Shown here piece after piece: positions 24,792 through 33,800 of a stretch of DNA of 64,000 nt. Below the pieces are notes generated by a model. That model made no database searches. It saw only the letters and a program-made list of their open reading frames with translations, and was not told where the DNA came from. The DNA lies in NCBI RefSeq assembly GCF_039521325.1, contig NZ_BAAACD010000024.1. One strand, given 5' to 3'. Origin of the DNA: Clostridium_X cadaveris. GTDB lineage: Bacteria > Bacillota > Clostridia > Clostridiales > Clostridiaceae. The position numbers were made by a program, and so were the translations under genes. Numbering within the stretch: the first letter of the stretch is position 1; every line of letters begins with the position of its first letter.

Positions 24792-25955
24792 TTATATATA
24801 TTTTTTAGTTTCCGTTTCTAAACCTTTCTTTTCAAGTTTTGCTTCAACATTCTCTTTTACAACTGAATAAATTACAGCAAATAGTGGAACTCCTATAACC
24901 ATTCCTACAAATCCAAGGAATTTTCCTGCAATCATTATGGAAAATAAAATCCAAAAAGCTGATATTCCTATAGAGTCTCCAAGTATCTTAGGTCCTATTA
25001 TATTTCCATCTATCTGTTGTATTATAAATATTATAAGCAGGAACCATAGTGCCTTTATTGGAGATACAAAAAGTATTATTATAACTGATGGTATTGCTCC
25101 AATAAATGGTCCAAAGAATGGAATTATATTTGTAACCGCTACTATGAAGGATATCAAAAGTGTATATGGTATTTTAAATACAGTTAATATTATAAAAGTT
25201 AAAATACCAATTATAGTCGAATCTAATATCTTCCCACTCAAGAATTTTCCAAAAGTAGAATTGCTTCTGCGCGTAAGTTCTAATATCCTTTCGGCACGAG
25301 TAGTAGAAAATATTGCATAGGTAATCTTTTTAGAAATCCCAAAGAACTTCTCTTTATCTATTAGTAAATAGATAGATATTATAAGACCTAAAATTATATT
25401 CCAAACACTTGATGCTATTGCAGTAACAGCTGAACCTAGTACTGGAAGAAGATTTGTTGCAAGTTTTATTATATAATTACTCATCTCATTAAAGTTTCTG
25501 GTAATCATATGAATGTATTCATCTCTAAGCTCTAAATTAGTCACTATCTTATCAAATAAATTACTTAAATTCGCTATATATATTGGTATGTCATTAACTA
25601 ATCCTACTATACTTTCTACAACTTGAGGAAAAACAAAGTGCATAAACAAATAAAGAAGGAAAAAAGCTGTTACATATGTAAATAATAGTCCTAATCCTCT
25701 TTTTGATTTTAGTTTTAATCTCTTAAAAAATGCCATTTCTAAAATTCTGTTCTCATAAAATTTTAGAAGAAAGTTTAAAATATATGCAATTGAAAATCCT
25801 ATTATGAATGGTTGTAATACGCCTATTGCTTTTCCAATTTTTGCAGTAAATGTTCCAAGTTGTGATATAGCAAGATAAAATGTGCAAACCCCACATGTTA
25901 CAAGAAAAGCATATACAGCTATAGTGTTGTATTTTGTGTTCCAGTTAATCTTCAT
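24792..25955 (-). CDS. AI-2E/PerM-family membrane protein
   Basis: 387 residues from the ATG at 25955 (AGAGAGG 5 bases upstream); an upstream in-frame start at 25997 lacks a usable RBS. It belongs to the AI-2E family transporters (UPF0118; YtvI/YdbI/PerM). Helices alternate in the usual pattern: two N-terminal segments, a long amphipathic region (~120-200), then five to six helices with the family stretch NIIPFFGPFIGAIPSVIIIL and GNIIGPKILGDSIGISAFWILFSI. Members are proposed exporters of AI-2 or other solutes, or Na+(Li+)/H+ antiporters; the substrate here is undefined. Monocistronic. Confidence 0.87.
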   Translation of the reverse strand: MKINWNTKYNTIAVYAFLVTCGVCTFYLAISQLGTFTAKIGKAIGVLQPFIIGFSIAYILNFLLKFYENRILEMAFFKRLKLKSKRGLGLLFTYVTAFFLLYLFMHFVFPQVVESIVGLVNDIPIYIANLSNLFDKIVTNLELRDEYIHMITRNFNEMSNYIIKLATNLLPVLGSAVTAIASSVWNIILGLIISIYLLIDKEKFFGISKKITYAIFSTTRAERILELTRRSNSTFGKFLSGKILDSTIIGILTFIILTVFKIPYTLLISFIVAVTNIIPFFGPFIGAIPSVIIILFVSPIKALWFLLIIFIIQQIDGNIIGPKILGDSIGISAFWILFSIMIAGKFLGFVGMVIGVPLFAVIYSVVKENVEAKLEKKGLETETKKYI

Positions 25956-26239
25956 CTTTACCTCTCTTTGATAATAATCATTTTTATTACTTTTCATTCA
26001 ATATTCAAGTACATATATTATATCATTTTTATTCCATAGTATCTATTATGAAATTTTATCATTTTCGTATAATAAAAAAACGAGGCTATTTTACTAACTA
26101 CATAATCTTTACCTCATGTTCTATTCGTCACTAAGACTTTGTTGTACTTCCTATTTTCTCATACTAATTGAAGTTTAGATTAGTACATTTTTGGTAGCAA
26201 TTACGCAATTTTTTAGTTAAAAATCAAAATATATAACTT

Positions 26240-27511
26240 TTAAAAATTATTTAATTTTAAATTTATTTTTTCATGAACCTCTTTAACTAGTTCTAAATCA
26301 TTATTTTCAATTGCAATCTCTAAAAGTTTATCTACACTCCACATATTGGCTTCGTTTATATTGTTATGATTTGAAAAATCAAGTATAGCCAAGGCTATTT
26401 CTTTTTTCTTCTCATTTTCTCCTTTTGTATTATACAAATTGTATAGCACTTTAGCTATATCAATACTATAATAAAAGTCTTCAAATTTTTCGCTGAGCTG
26501 CATAGAATCAAATAATAGTTCTTCAGCTTCTTTATACATTCCCTTATCAAAGTACATTGCTCCTTTTGCTCCTTGTACTTTATAAAGTTCACTTAATTTA
26601 TTTTTACTCAATTCTAAAGCTATATCAAAATATTTTTCTGATTCATCAAATTCCTTTTTCTCCTGATAACACAATGCTGTGTTATGATATATCTCTATCA
26701 TAACATTCCTATCTAAAACCTCTTCCAAAAGCTCTTTATATATCTCTAAGGCTTTATCATATTCTTTTAGTTGCACATACATATATCCGTACAAGCTTCT
26801 TCCTTTACAATAGAAATGGTGATTAAGTTTCAATTTAAAAAGCTCATCTAAATATTTTTTAGATGATTCAAATTTATTTAGCATAAAACAGTTGGATGCT
26901 AAGTTATAAAGCACTGTAACTCGTATCTTGTCATCATTGTTTATATTACAAAATGTTAAAGCTTCCTTTTCATAGTTTATAGCATCCAAATATTCTCCTA
27001 GCTTATTCTTTACAACACCAAGATTATTATATAGTTTCTGATTTATCTCACGTCTGCCTATAGTTTCGGTGATTTGTACTGCATCTAAATATTTATTACT
27101 AGCCTTTTCATATTCTCCGCTTACACAAAATATGTCTCCTAATTTTTTCAAAGCATATACTCTAGCCATTTGAAAATCTTTTTCTTCACTGTATTCAATA
27201 ATCTCATAACACTTTTCCAAATTCTCTATGTTATTAGAAAGTTCATCACATATCTTACATAAATCTTCCTCCTCAGATCTGGCGATAAATTCCTCATCTA
27301 AATCAAGTTCTATACCACGTTCTTTTGCATACTCTAAAGCATTTTTCATAGCAGTAAGTGCCATATCTCTTCTCATGCTTCTTTTCCCGCTTTCAACCAT
27401 ACTGATGAATTCTCTGCTTATGTTATCTTTGGCTAGTTCCTTTTGTGTTATATTTAGAAGCTGCCTTACATATATTAATTTTTCTCTTTTGCTCATTAGA
27501 TTTATAGCCAT
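26240..27511 (-). CDS. XRE-family regulator with TPR repeats (RNPP/PlcR-like architecture)
   Basis: 423 residues. The N-terminal helix-turn-helix (~7-60: LIYVRQLLNITQKELAKDNI, REFISMVESGKRSM) is followed by about 320 residues of tetratricopeptide-type helices (for example KLYNNLGVVKNKLGEYLDAINYEKEAL and ALEIYKELLEEVLDRN). This architecture is that of cytoplasmic regulators controlled by small signalling peptides (PlcR, PrgX, Rgg) and also of clostridial sporulation/solvent regulators. The RBS is GGTGGG about 7 bases before the ATG. No adjacent short secreted pro-peptide gene was found, so a cognate peptide, if any, is elsewhere or the ligand differs. Confidence 0.85.
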   Translation of the reverse strand: MAINLMSKREKLIYVRQLLNITQKELAKDNISREFISMVESGKRSMRRDMALTAMKNALEYAKERGIELDLDEEFIARSEEEDLCKICDELSNNIENLEKCYEIIEYSEEKDFQMARVYALKKLGDIFCVSGEYEKASNKYLDAVQITETIGRREINQKLYNNLGVVKNKLGEYLDAINYEKEALTFCNINNDDKIRVTVLYNLASNCFMLNKFESSKKYLDELFKLKLNHHFYCKGRSLYGYMYVQLKEYDKALEIYKELLEEVLDRNVMIEIYHNTALCYQEKKEFDESEKYFDIALELSKNKLSELYKVQGAKGAMYFDKGMYKEAEELLFDSMQLSEKFEDFYYSIDIAKVLYNLYNTKGENEKKKEIALAILDFSNHNNINEANMWSVDKLLEIAIENNDLELVKEVHEKINLKLNNF

Positions 27512-27711
27512 ACATCAACCCACCATACATCTTTTTATTTGTATATATATTTATTTAATTATACTTTTTTTATAAATTTCCTTCTTTTTGCAGAAAATAT
27601 ATACTTTTTGACAAATTTAAAACTTGGATACCTACTTTTTAAGATATTGTACATTTACTCTTCTCTTAAATATAATAAGCTCCAAGTTTTCATGTAAACA
27701 AATATTAAATA

Positions 27712-27945
27712 TTAGTTATTTATTAAAGTTAGTAATTCATTTACCAGATGCTTCACCTGTTCAGGCAGATGATCCATAGCTTTTTGCCTCTTTCTCTCAT
27801 CCTCTATTTGAGCTATTTTCATAACTTCCTGTTGAAGTCCTGGTACACTGTTTAATTGATTAAGAATATTGTTAAGTCTTGCAGAAAATGCTGGATCACG
27901 TTGCATTTTCCGTTGTATCTTCATAATTAATTGATAGGCATTCAT
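27712..27945 (-). CDS. Small helical protein of unknown function
   Basis: 77 residues, highly charged and predicted helical (MKIQRKMQRDPAF, KIAQIEDERKRQKAMDHLPEQVK), with no membrane segment or signal peptide. AGGAGG lies 11 bases before the ATG, which supports translation. It stands alone between the XRE-TPR regulator and the FUSC-HAD gene. Not assigned to a family. Confidence 0.7.
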   Translation of the reverse strand: MNAYQLIMKIQRKMQRDPAFSARLNNILNQLNSVPGLQQEVMKIAQIEDERKRQKAMDHLPEQVKHLVNELLTLINN

Positions 27946-28028
27946 ATAAGTTTAGGCCTCCTACTAATATTATCCTAATTTATAGTATTCAGCTTCGTTT
28001 TTAAATGTTCATCACATAAAAAAAACAC

Positions 28029-29366
28029 TTATTTTTTTATTTTTACTTTAAAGAGGTTCTTAGAATAAAATAATTTTGCCATAGTCTTAACTACGGAATC
28101 TTCTGCACATGAACCTATCACCCCAAATGCTTTTTCTTTAATCCTATTGTCCGCTCCCTCTACTACGTAACTACAATCAGCATTTTCTACGATACTTTCA
28201 TCATTTATGTGGTCTCCAAATGCAACTATAAAATCTACTGACGTCATTCTTTTTATAGCTTTAGCACCTTCATATTTAGATGCCTTAGAACTGTATATCT
28301 CTAATATATAGTATCCGCTATTATTTAAATATTCATAATATAATATATTTATTTTTTCATCTATATCAATCTTTTTAATTGAATCGTATATTTTTTTTAT
28401 ATTCTCAATCTTATCTATAGCTATAAAATACAACGTTTCTCTATCTTGAGGAATATCTCCATAAATATAATTATGCATAGGTAGAAATTTTCTCTCATCA
28501 TAGAAATTTTTTTCTATCTTATTGTTAAATTCACCATAGTATATATGAAGGATATCATTTTTAATTGTATGTACAAAACAATTACAATGGCATTTTTCAA
28601 ACTGTCTTATAATTTTAAATGAAGTTTCCGAATCAATATATTTACATTCCATATAACGTCTTTCATTCATATCATATAAAGCAGCTCCATTCATAACTAT
28701 AATAGGAAGATTTATCTCCACACCTTCCATTATATTCCTTACTGTTGCAGGTGTTCTAGAGGTTGCTATTGTGAAAAACGCTCCTCTTGACAACATTTGA
28801 TTTAGTTTTACTTTAGAATATGAAGAGATTTTTCCGCAACCATCAATTAATGTTCCATCTAAACCACTTATAAAAAGCACATTGGAATTCTTTTCCTTTG
28901 GCATATGAAAAGCATTTACTCCTAATGATACTACTATACCTATTAATGTATCCAGTATTCTATTTAGTGCAAATTCATATATGCTTACATCAATACCGTG
29001 AGCAACTGTAACACTTAGAAATACTACACAAGTTATATATGATGCAGTAGTTTTTTCAATAATTACTGTTATATATATAAGTGGAATTATTGCTACTGCA
29101 ATTAATAAATAACTTATAATCTCCATATGAGCTGGTATAAACGCTCTTTGTATCGTTAATATAACAATCCCAAATATACCACCTATCAAAGTTCCTACAA
29201 TACGATTCTTTGCTACTTTTAAACTATTAGATACATAAGGCTGCATACATAAAATTGCTGCAATTGCCGAATAAAAAACAATTCCTTGACCTCTAATCAT
29301 AGATATTAAAAAGCAGATAAAAACTGCTATAGCTGACTTTATAATTCTCATTCCTATCTTTGGCAT
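28029..29366 (-). CDS. FUSC-type membrane domain fused to a Cof-like HAD domain lacking the nucleophile Asp
   Basis: 445 residues. Residues ~1-155 hold about six membrane segments like the aromatic-acid exporter/FUSC N-terminal module (GQGIVFYSAIAAILCMQPYVSNSLKVAKNRIVGTLIGG). Residues ~163-445 are a Cof-type HAD phosphatase-like domain. Motif II (ATSRTP), motif III Lys (SKYEGAKAI) and motif IV (GDHINDESIVENA) are present. Motif I, however, reads FISGLDGTL: Gly168 replaces the nucleophilic Asp of DxDGTL, from codon GGT rather than GAT. The domain is therefore probably catalytically dead or a ligand sensor for the transporter half. Single-gene unit; start ATG after GAGGAAGAGG. Confidence 0.8.
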   Translation of the reverse strand: MPKIGMRIIKSAIAVFICFLISMIRGQGIVFYSAIAAILCMQPYVSNSLKVAKNRIVGTLIGGIFGIVILTIQRAFIPAHMEIISYLLIAVAIIPLIYITVIIEKTTASYITCVVFLSVTVAHGIDVSIYEFALNRILDTLIGIVVSLGVNAFHMPKEKNSNVLFISGLDGTLIDGCGKISSYSKVKLNQMLSRGAFFTIATSRTPATVRNIMEGVEINLPIIVMNGAALYDMNERRYMECKYIDSETSFKIIRQFEKCHCNCFVHTIKNDILHIYYGEFNNKIEKNFYDERKFLPMHNYIYGDIPQDRETLYFIAIDKIENIKKIYDSIKKIDIDEKINILYYEYLNNSGYYILEIYSSKASKYEGAKAIKRMTSVDFIVAFGDHINDESIVENADCSYVVEGADNRIKEKAFGVIGSCAEDSVVKTMAKLFYSKNLFKVKIKK

Positions 29367-29464
29367 AAACTATTCCTCTTCCTCATTAACATACTGTAAT
29401 ATAGTTTTTTATTTATTATACCTTTTATTTTTTTTATGAACAACGTTGGAATTATTAATTATAT

Positions 29465-30283
29465 TTAAAATATGACCCTTAGTTCCCTTATTATATTCTT
29501 TATCGCCTCTATAATCTCTCTTACAATGCTTGTTCTAATTTTCTTTTCTTCCATACATAGAGAATCTATTATATTCAGTATTATTTCTGCAATTTTGAAC
29601 CCTATTATATAACCTATAGTTCCTCCTAAAAAACCTAATGCGCCAGCTAATATATAGCCAAATGTCATTCCTATATTGTACCCTGCCTTTATTCCTCTTT
29701 CACTTATAATTATACCTAATATAATCTCTAAAGTAGTCATCTCCATAGTTTTAAAACATTTATTTCTTTTTAATCTGCCTAATATTGCAGAGCATAAAAT
29801 CTTTATATTTTCAATAATTATATAAGATAGATTTGATATAGTTCCTGATTCAGTAGTACTAGGAATAAATGCTATAGCTCCTGATTCAACAACACCTTTT
29901 AAGACATATACCCCTAAAATCTTCACTCCAAAATCAATACCCCAAAAGGCAGCTTTTTTTATGATTTCAAAAAATCTTATCTTCTCTTTACGCCATAACT
30001 TCGACAGTATCTCTATACCTATTCCTATACCTATTCCTTGAAGTACAGAATATCTTACTTGATTTAGTAGTTTTATAGTGTCGTCTACTCTTTCTGTTTG
30101 TGATGCTATCATATTCGAAGTAGCATCTTTTATCGCTGGCCCCAGCCATCCTTCATTGCCATGATTTATTACGCTAAAACCATGTTTTACTTTACTTTTA
30201 CTAATTGATAGTTTAATTTTTTTATGCTTATTTATCTTTCCGATTAAATTCAAGGTAATATCTCCATATTCTAAGTACTTCAA
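29465..30283 (-). CDS. Glycine-rich membrane protein of unknown function
   Basis: 272 residues. Hydrophobic, glycine-zipper-like stretches (LQGIGIGIGIEIL; GYILAGALGFLGGTIGYIIGFKIAEIIL) alternate with basic segments, giving perhaps three to five membrane helices. The N-terminal ~60 residues are soluble and basic. Ser/Thr-rich loops (IPSTTESGTIS) and a charged C-terminus follow. No family was recognised, and neighbours do not suggest a role. Confidence 0.6.
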   Translation of the reverse strand: MKYLEYGDITLNLIGKINKHKKIKLSISKSKVKHGFSVINHGNEGWLGPAIKDATSNMIASQTERVDDTIKLLNQVRYSVLQGIGIGIGIEILSKLWRKEKIRFFEIIKKAAFWGIDFGVKILGVYVLKGVVESGAIAFIPSTTESGTISNLSYIIIENIKILCSAILGRLKRNKCFKTMEMTTLEIILGIIISERGIKAGYNIGMTFGYILAGALGFLGGTIGYIIGFKIAEIILNIIDSLCMEEKKIRTSIVREIIEAIKNIIRELRVIF

Positions 30284-30333
30284 TTTATTTTATGATATTT
30301 AAACTTGAATTTATGATATTATTGAGCGTAATA

Positions 30334-30363
30334 AAATCCTTAACAAAATACTGTTAAGGATTT
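30334..30363 (-). terminator. Terminator of the SDR gene
   Basis: A 12-bp perfect stem (AAATCCTTAACA / TGTTAAGGATTT) with a 6-base loop and a TTATT tail on the minus strand, ~60 bases past the SDR stop codon. Confidence 0.65.
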
Positions 30364-30423
30364 ATAGATTTTATAAATTAAATTTTATACATTTGAATCT
30401 TTAATATTTTATATAAGAATTCA

Positions 30424-31290
30424 TCATGCATTTACTATTTCCCCACCATTTATATGAATTGTTTGCCCTGTTATATATGAAGCTGAGTCAGATGCTAAAA
30501 ATACATAAGCTGGAGCACACTCTATAGGCTGACCCGCTCTTCCCATTGGAGTATTGGCTCCAAACTGTGCTACTTTATTTTCATCAAAGCTTGATGGTAT
30601 AAGGGGTGTCCATATAGGTCCTGGTGCAACTGCATTTACCCTTATACCTGTTTTCCCCTTTGCCAAAGCTGTTGAAAGACTTCTTGTAAATGCTACAATT
30701 GCTCCCTTAGTCATAGAATAATCTATAAGAGTTTCATTTCCTGCAAAAGCTGTGACAGAAGCAGTATTTATTATACATCCACCGCTCTTTAAATGTTTTA
30801 TGACACACTTAGTCATATAAAAAGTTCCATAAACATTTACTTTAAAAGTCTTGTCAAATTGATTATCTGACAGCTGTTTTATGTCATTGCATACATATTG
30901 AACTGCTGCATTATTTACTAATATGTCAATCTTACCATACTCATTTATGGTTCTTTCTATAACGCTGCTACAGAAGCTAGAATCGCTTATATCACCAGCC
31001 ATAAGAATACATTTTCTTCCCGCAGATTCAACAAGCTTTTTAGTTTCCTCTGCATCATTGTGCTCATTATAGTAAACTATGGCTAAATCTGCCCCTTGAT
31101 TAGCATAAGCTAAAGCAACAGCTCTTCCTATTCCACTGTCTCCTCCTGTTATTACAGCAACCTTTTCCTTTAATATATCACCCTTTTTTATGTACATATT
31201 ATCAGCATATATAGGTGTAGGGTTCATCTCACTTTCAATACCTGGATGTTGATTTTGATGTTGAGGTGGAAAAGATGTTGGAAATGTCAT
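30424..31290 (-). CDS. Short-chain dehydrogenase/reductase (glucose-1-dehydrogenase-like group)
   Basis: 288 residues from the ATG at 31290, which has AGGAGGG 5 bases upstream; the longer frame to 31362 lacks one. The Pro/Gln-rich N-terminus (SFPPQHQNQHPGIESEMNP) is typical of the YhdF/YhxC/YdaD stress-associated SDR group. The Rossmann core shows the cofactor motif TGGDSGIGRA, NNAA, the catalytic Ser (NTASVTAF), YSMTKGA (Tyr-x-x-x-Lys) and the C-terminal YITGQTIHINGGEIV. It would oxidise or reduce an alcohol/carbonyl with NAD(P); the substrate is unknown. It is divergent from the LysR gene at 31464, which may regulate it. Confidence 0.9.
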   Translation of the reverse strand: MTFPTSFPPQHQNQHPGIESEMNPTPIYADNMYIKKGDILKEKVAVITGGDSGIGRAVALAYANQGADLAIVYYNEHNDAEETKKLVESAGRKCILMAGDISDSSFCSSVIERTINEYGKIDILVNNAAVQYVCNDIKQLSDNQFDKTFKVNVYGTFYMTKCVIKHLKSGGCIINTASVTAFAGNETLIDYSMTKGAIVAFTRSLSTALAKGKTGIRVNAVAPGPIWTPLIPSSFDENKVAQFGANTPMGRAGQPIECAPAYVFLASDSASYITGQTIHINGGEIVNA

Positions 31291-31463
31291 ATTATCCCTC
31301 CTAGTTTTGAAAAGTATATTAATATTTTCTCCCAATCCTTTATAAATATTATAAAAAATCAATATATTTCTTTAGATAGCTTAATTGTATTATTAAAAAC
31401 TATGATATAATACTCCTATTAAATATACAGACTATAAGTTTATGAGAAAGGTGGATGGATAAC

Positions 31464-32360
31464 ATGAATTTAAATCAGCTAAAATATTTTAGTGTCCTTG
31501 CAAAAGTTCAACACTATACTAAAGCTGCAAATATACTTTCCATAAGCCAACCCAGCCTTAGCAATTCTATTTCTTCCTTAGAAGAAGAACTAGGCACTGA
31601 ACTTTTTGAGAAAAAAGGAAGAAATATTTTTCTAACTAAATATGGTAGAGTATTTTTAAAGTATGTAGACAGCGCTTTAGATACCTTAGAACTTGGTGAA
31701 AAAGAAATATATAAAATTACTGGTTCTTCTAAAGGTCTTGTAGATTTAGCATATACTAACGATATAGATTCAACCTTTCTTCCAAATATAATAGAAAAAT
31801 TTTATAATTCTAGTAATGAAAAAAGCCAAATTTCTTTTTCTTTTAATCAAGAAGATAATCTTGCTATTATAGATGGTCTACAGGATGGCCGATATGATTT
31901 AGGATTATGCTCACATGTAATTAAGACAAAGGATATAGAGTTTCTTCCTATAAAGAGACAAAATCTCTCAGTTATCGTTTCTGATTTACATGAACTTAGC
32001 AATTATGAAAGTGTTGATTTAAGAGATATATCATCTTATGCAATGATATCCTTTAATCCAAATAACCTTATTTACAAGTCCATCACTGACATGTTTGTTG
32101 AGGTATCTACAACTCCTAATGTAATATGTGAGGTTAAAGATATAGCCACATTAGCTTCATTAGTAAACATAAATTATGGAATTTCTATAGTACCTGAGAC
32201 TCAATACTTAAATAATTTTAATGTAAAAGTTATTCCCATAAATAATCCCTTCCACGAAAGATTTATATATTTAGCTTTTTCAAAGGAAAAATTCCAAAGT
32301 CCTATGGTGAGATTATTTAAAAACTTTATTTTAGAACAAAGTAAAATAGAATTTTTATAG
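31464..32360 (+). CDS. LysR-family transcriptional regulator
   Basis: 298 residues from the ATG at 31464 (AGGTGG 9 bases upstream; the ATG at 31455 directly abuts the RBS). The N-terminal winged helix-turn-helix (MNLNQLKYFSVLAKVQHYTKAA, ILSISQPSLSNSISSLEEELG, FEKKGRNIFLTKYG) is classical LTTR, followed by a periplasmic-binding-like effector domain. LysR regulators usually control a divergent neighbour, here the SDR gene across a 173-base gap, and themselves. The effector is unknown. Confidence 0.92.
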   Translation: MNLNQLKYFSVLAKVQHYTKAANILSISQPSLSNSISSLEEELGTELFEKKGRNIFLTKYGRVFLKYVDSALDTLELGEKEIYKITGSSKGLVDLAYTNDIDSTFLPNIIEKFYNSSNEKSQISFSFNQEDNLAIIDGLQDGRYDLGLCSHVIKTKDIEFLPIKRQNLSVIVSDLHELSNYESVDLRDISSYAMISFNPNNLIYKSITDMFVEVSTTPNVICEVKDIATLASLVNINYGISIVPETQYLNNFNVKVIPINNPFHERFIYLAFSKEKFQSPMVRLFKNFILEQSKIEFL

Positions 32361-32366
32361 ACAAAA

Positions 32367-32396
32367 GGTTTTAGTTCAAATAAACGAACTAAAACC
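32367..32396. terminator. Bidirectional terminator between lysR and the symporter gene
   Basis: A perfect 11-bp stem (ggttttagttc / gaactaaaacc) with T-rich tails on both strands, placed between two convergent stop codons. Confidence 0.85.
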
Positions 32397-32402
32397 TTTT
32401 AT

Positions 32403-33773
32403 TTAAGATTCTTTTTCTATTTTATCTATGCTCTTTGCAACAACCACTGTAGACACCATTGATCCATTAACATTGAGCATTGTTCTTCCCATATCTAAGA
32501 TAGGATCTATTGCAATTATTCCACCTGCTAGAGGGAAATAAGTCCCCATGCCTATACCAGATATAACTATTGAAACTACCATAGTAGCTGCTCCCGGAAG
32601 ACCTGCTACTCCTAAGGAAGTTATAGCTATAACAATAATAAGCATAACATAAAATCCAAAATCCATATTCATTCCTGTCATGTTTGCAAGGGTTACAACC
32701 AAAAGTGCTGGATATATTCCTGCACATCCATTCATGCCCATATTTGCTCCAAGACTTGCTACAAAACTTGCAACTCCTTCATCCACCTTAAGATTATCAG
32801 TTAAACACTCTATAGTTACAGGAAGTGTACCCAAACTTGATCTTGATGTGAAAGCTAGTATAAGTGCTTCTATAACTCCCTTTAAATATTTCATAGGACT
32901 TATTCCGCATAATGATGCTATTATAAGTTGTACCACAAACATAATAGCTGCACTTACATAAAGAGCTACTATAAAATTAAGAACAGTATAAAGAGCTGAA
33001 ACCCCTCTTGATGTAATTGTATTTGCTAAAAGTGCTACTACTGCATAAGGCATAAATTTTATAACAGTCATAGATACACTTACCATGATTTTATATGCAC
33101 CTTGAATCCATCCCACAAAAGGTTCAATAATATCACTATGTTTCTTTTTTAATCTATTTATAGATGTTCCTATAAATCCTGAAAATATAACGACTGCCAC
33201 TATGTTTGAATCAGCCATGGCTTTTACAGGATTTGATGGAATTAATCCTCTTATAGTATCAATCACATTGCTGACTTCTCGCATTTTAGCTGCATTATCT
33301 ATCCCCGTCATATCAGTACCTACACCTAAGTTCATAATATTTGCTACCACAATTCCTATTGTTGCAGCAATAATAGTTGTAGATACAAGTGTTATTATAC
33401 TTCTTAAAGTTAATTTACCAAGATTTTCACCATTCATATTTATGATAACTCTAACTATAGATAAAAATACCAATGGTACTACAAGCATCTTAAGTAAATC
33501 TATAAATCCATATCCAAATAATCCATACCATGAAGTCACTTCACTTAGCCATTTTACATCTTTAGGTGTAGCTGGAAAGCCAGCTGCCCATTGAATGACT
33601 ATTCCTAATATCAATCCAATTACTGTTGATGTAATCATTCTTACTGAAAATTTTATTTTTTTCTTTTCCATAACTCTAACTATAAAAAATACTGCAATTA
33701 ATAAAGCTATGAACATTACAGTTTTCCCTTCAGAAATCAAAAGGAAATCCGCTAAAAACGAGCTACTATTCAC
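32403..33773 (-). CDS. Dicarboxylate/amino acid:cation symporter (TcyP-like)
   Basis: 456 residues, sodium:dicarboxylate symporter (SDF/DAACS) fold with about eight helices and two re-entrant loops. Marks include YGFIDLLKMLVVPLVFLSIVRVI, the HP1 Ser-rich loop AFTSRSSLGTLPVTIECL, GANMGMNGCAGIYPALL and GLPGAATMV. Length and the N-terminal YGLFGYGFIDLLKML context resemble the L-cystine symporter TcyP of Bacillus. It sits 28 bases downstream of a CoA-disulfide-reductase-like gene on the same strand, consistent with thiol/disulfide metabolism, but dicarboxylate uptake cannot be excluded. Confidence 0.85.
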   Translation of the reverse strand: MNSSSFLADFLLISEGKTVMFIALLIAVFFIVRVMEKKKIKFSVRMITSTVIGLILGIVIQWAAGFPATPKDVKWLSEVTSWYGLFGYGFIDLLKMLVVPLVFLSIVRVIINMNGENLGKLTLRSIITLVSTTIIAATIGIVVANIMNLGVGTDMTGIDNAAKMREVSNVIDTIRGLIPSNPVKAMADSNIVAVVIFSGFIGTSINRLKKKHSDIIEPFVGWIQGAYKIMVSVSMTVIKFMPYAVVALLANTITSRGVSALYTVLNFIVALYVSAAIMFVVQLIIASLCGISPMKYLKGVIEALILAFTSRSSLGTLPVTIECLTDNLKVDEGVASFVASLGANMGMNGCAGIYPALLVVTLANMTGMNMDFGFYVMLIIVIAITSLGVAGLPGAATMVVSIVISGIGMGTYFPLAGGIIAIDPILDMGRTMLNVNGSMVSTVVVAKSIDKIEKES

Positions 33774-33800
33774 ATTTTTTCCTCCTTAGTTTAAATATCT

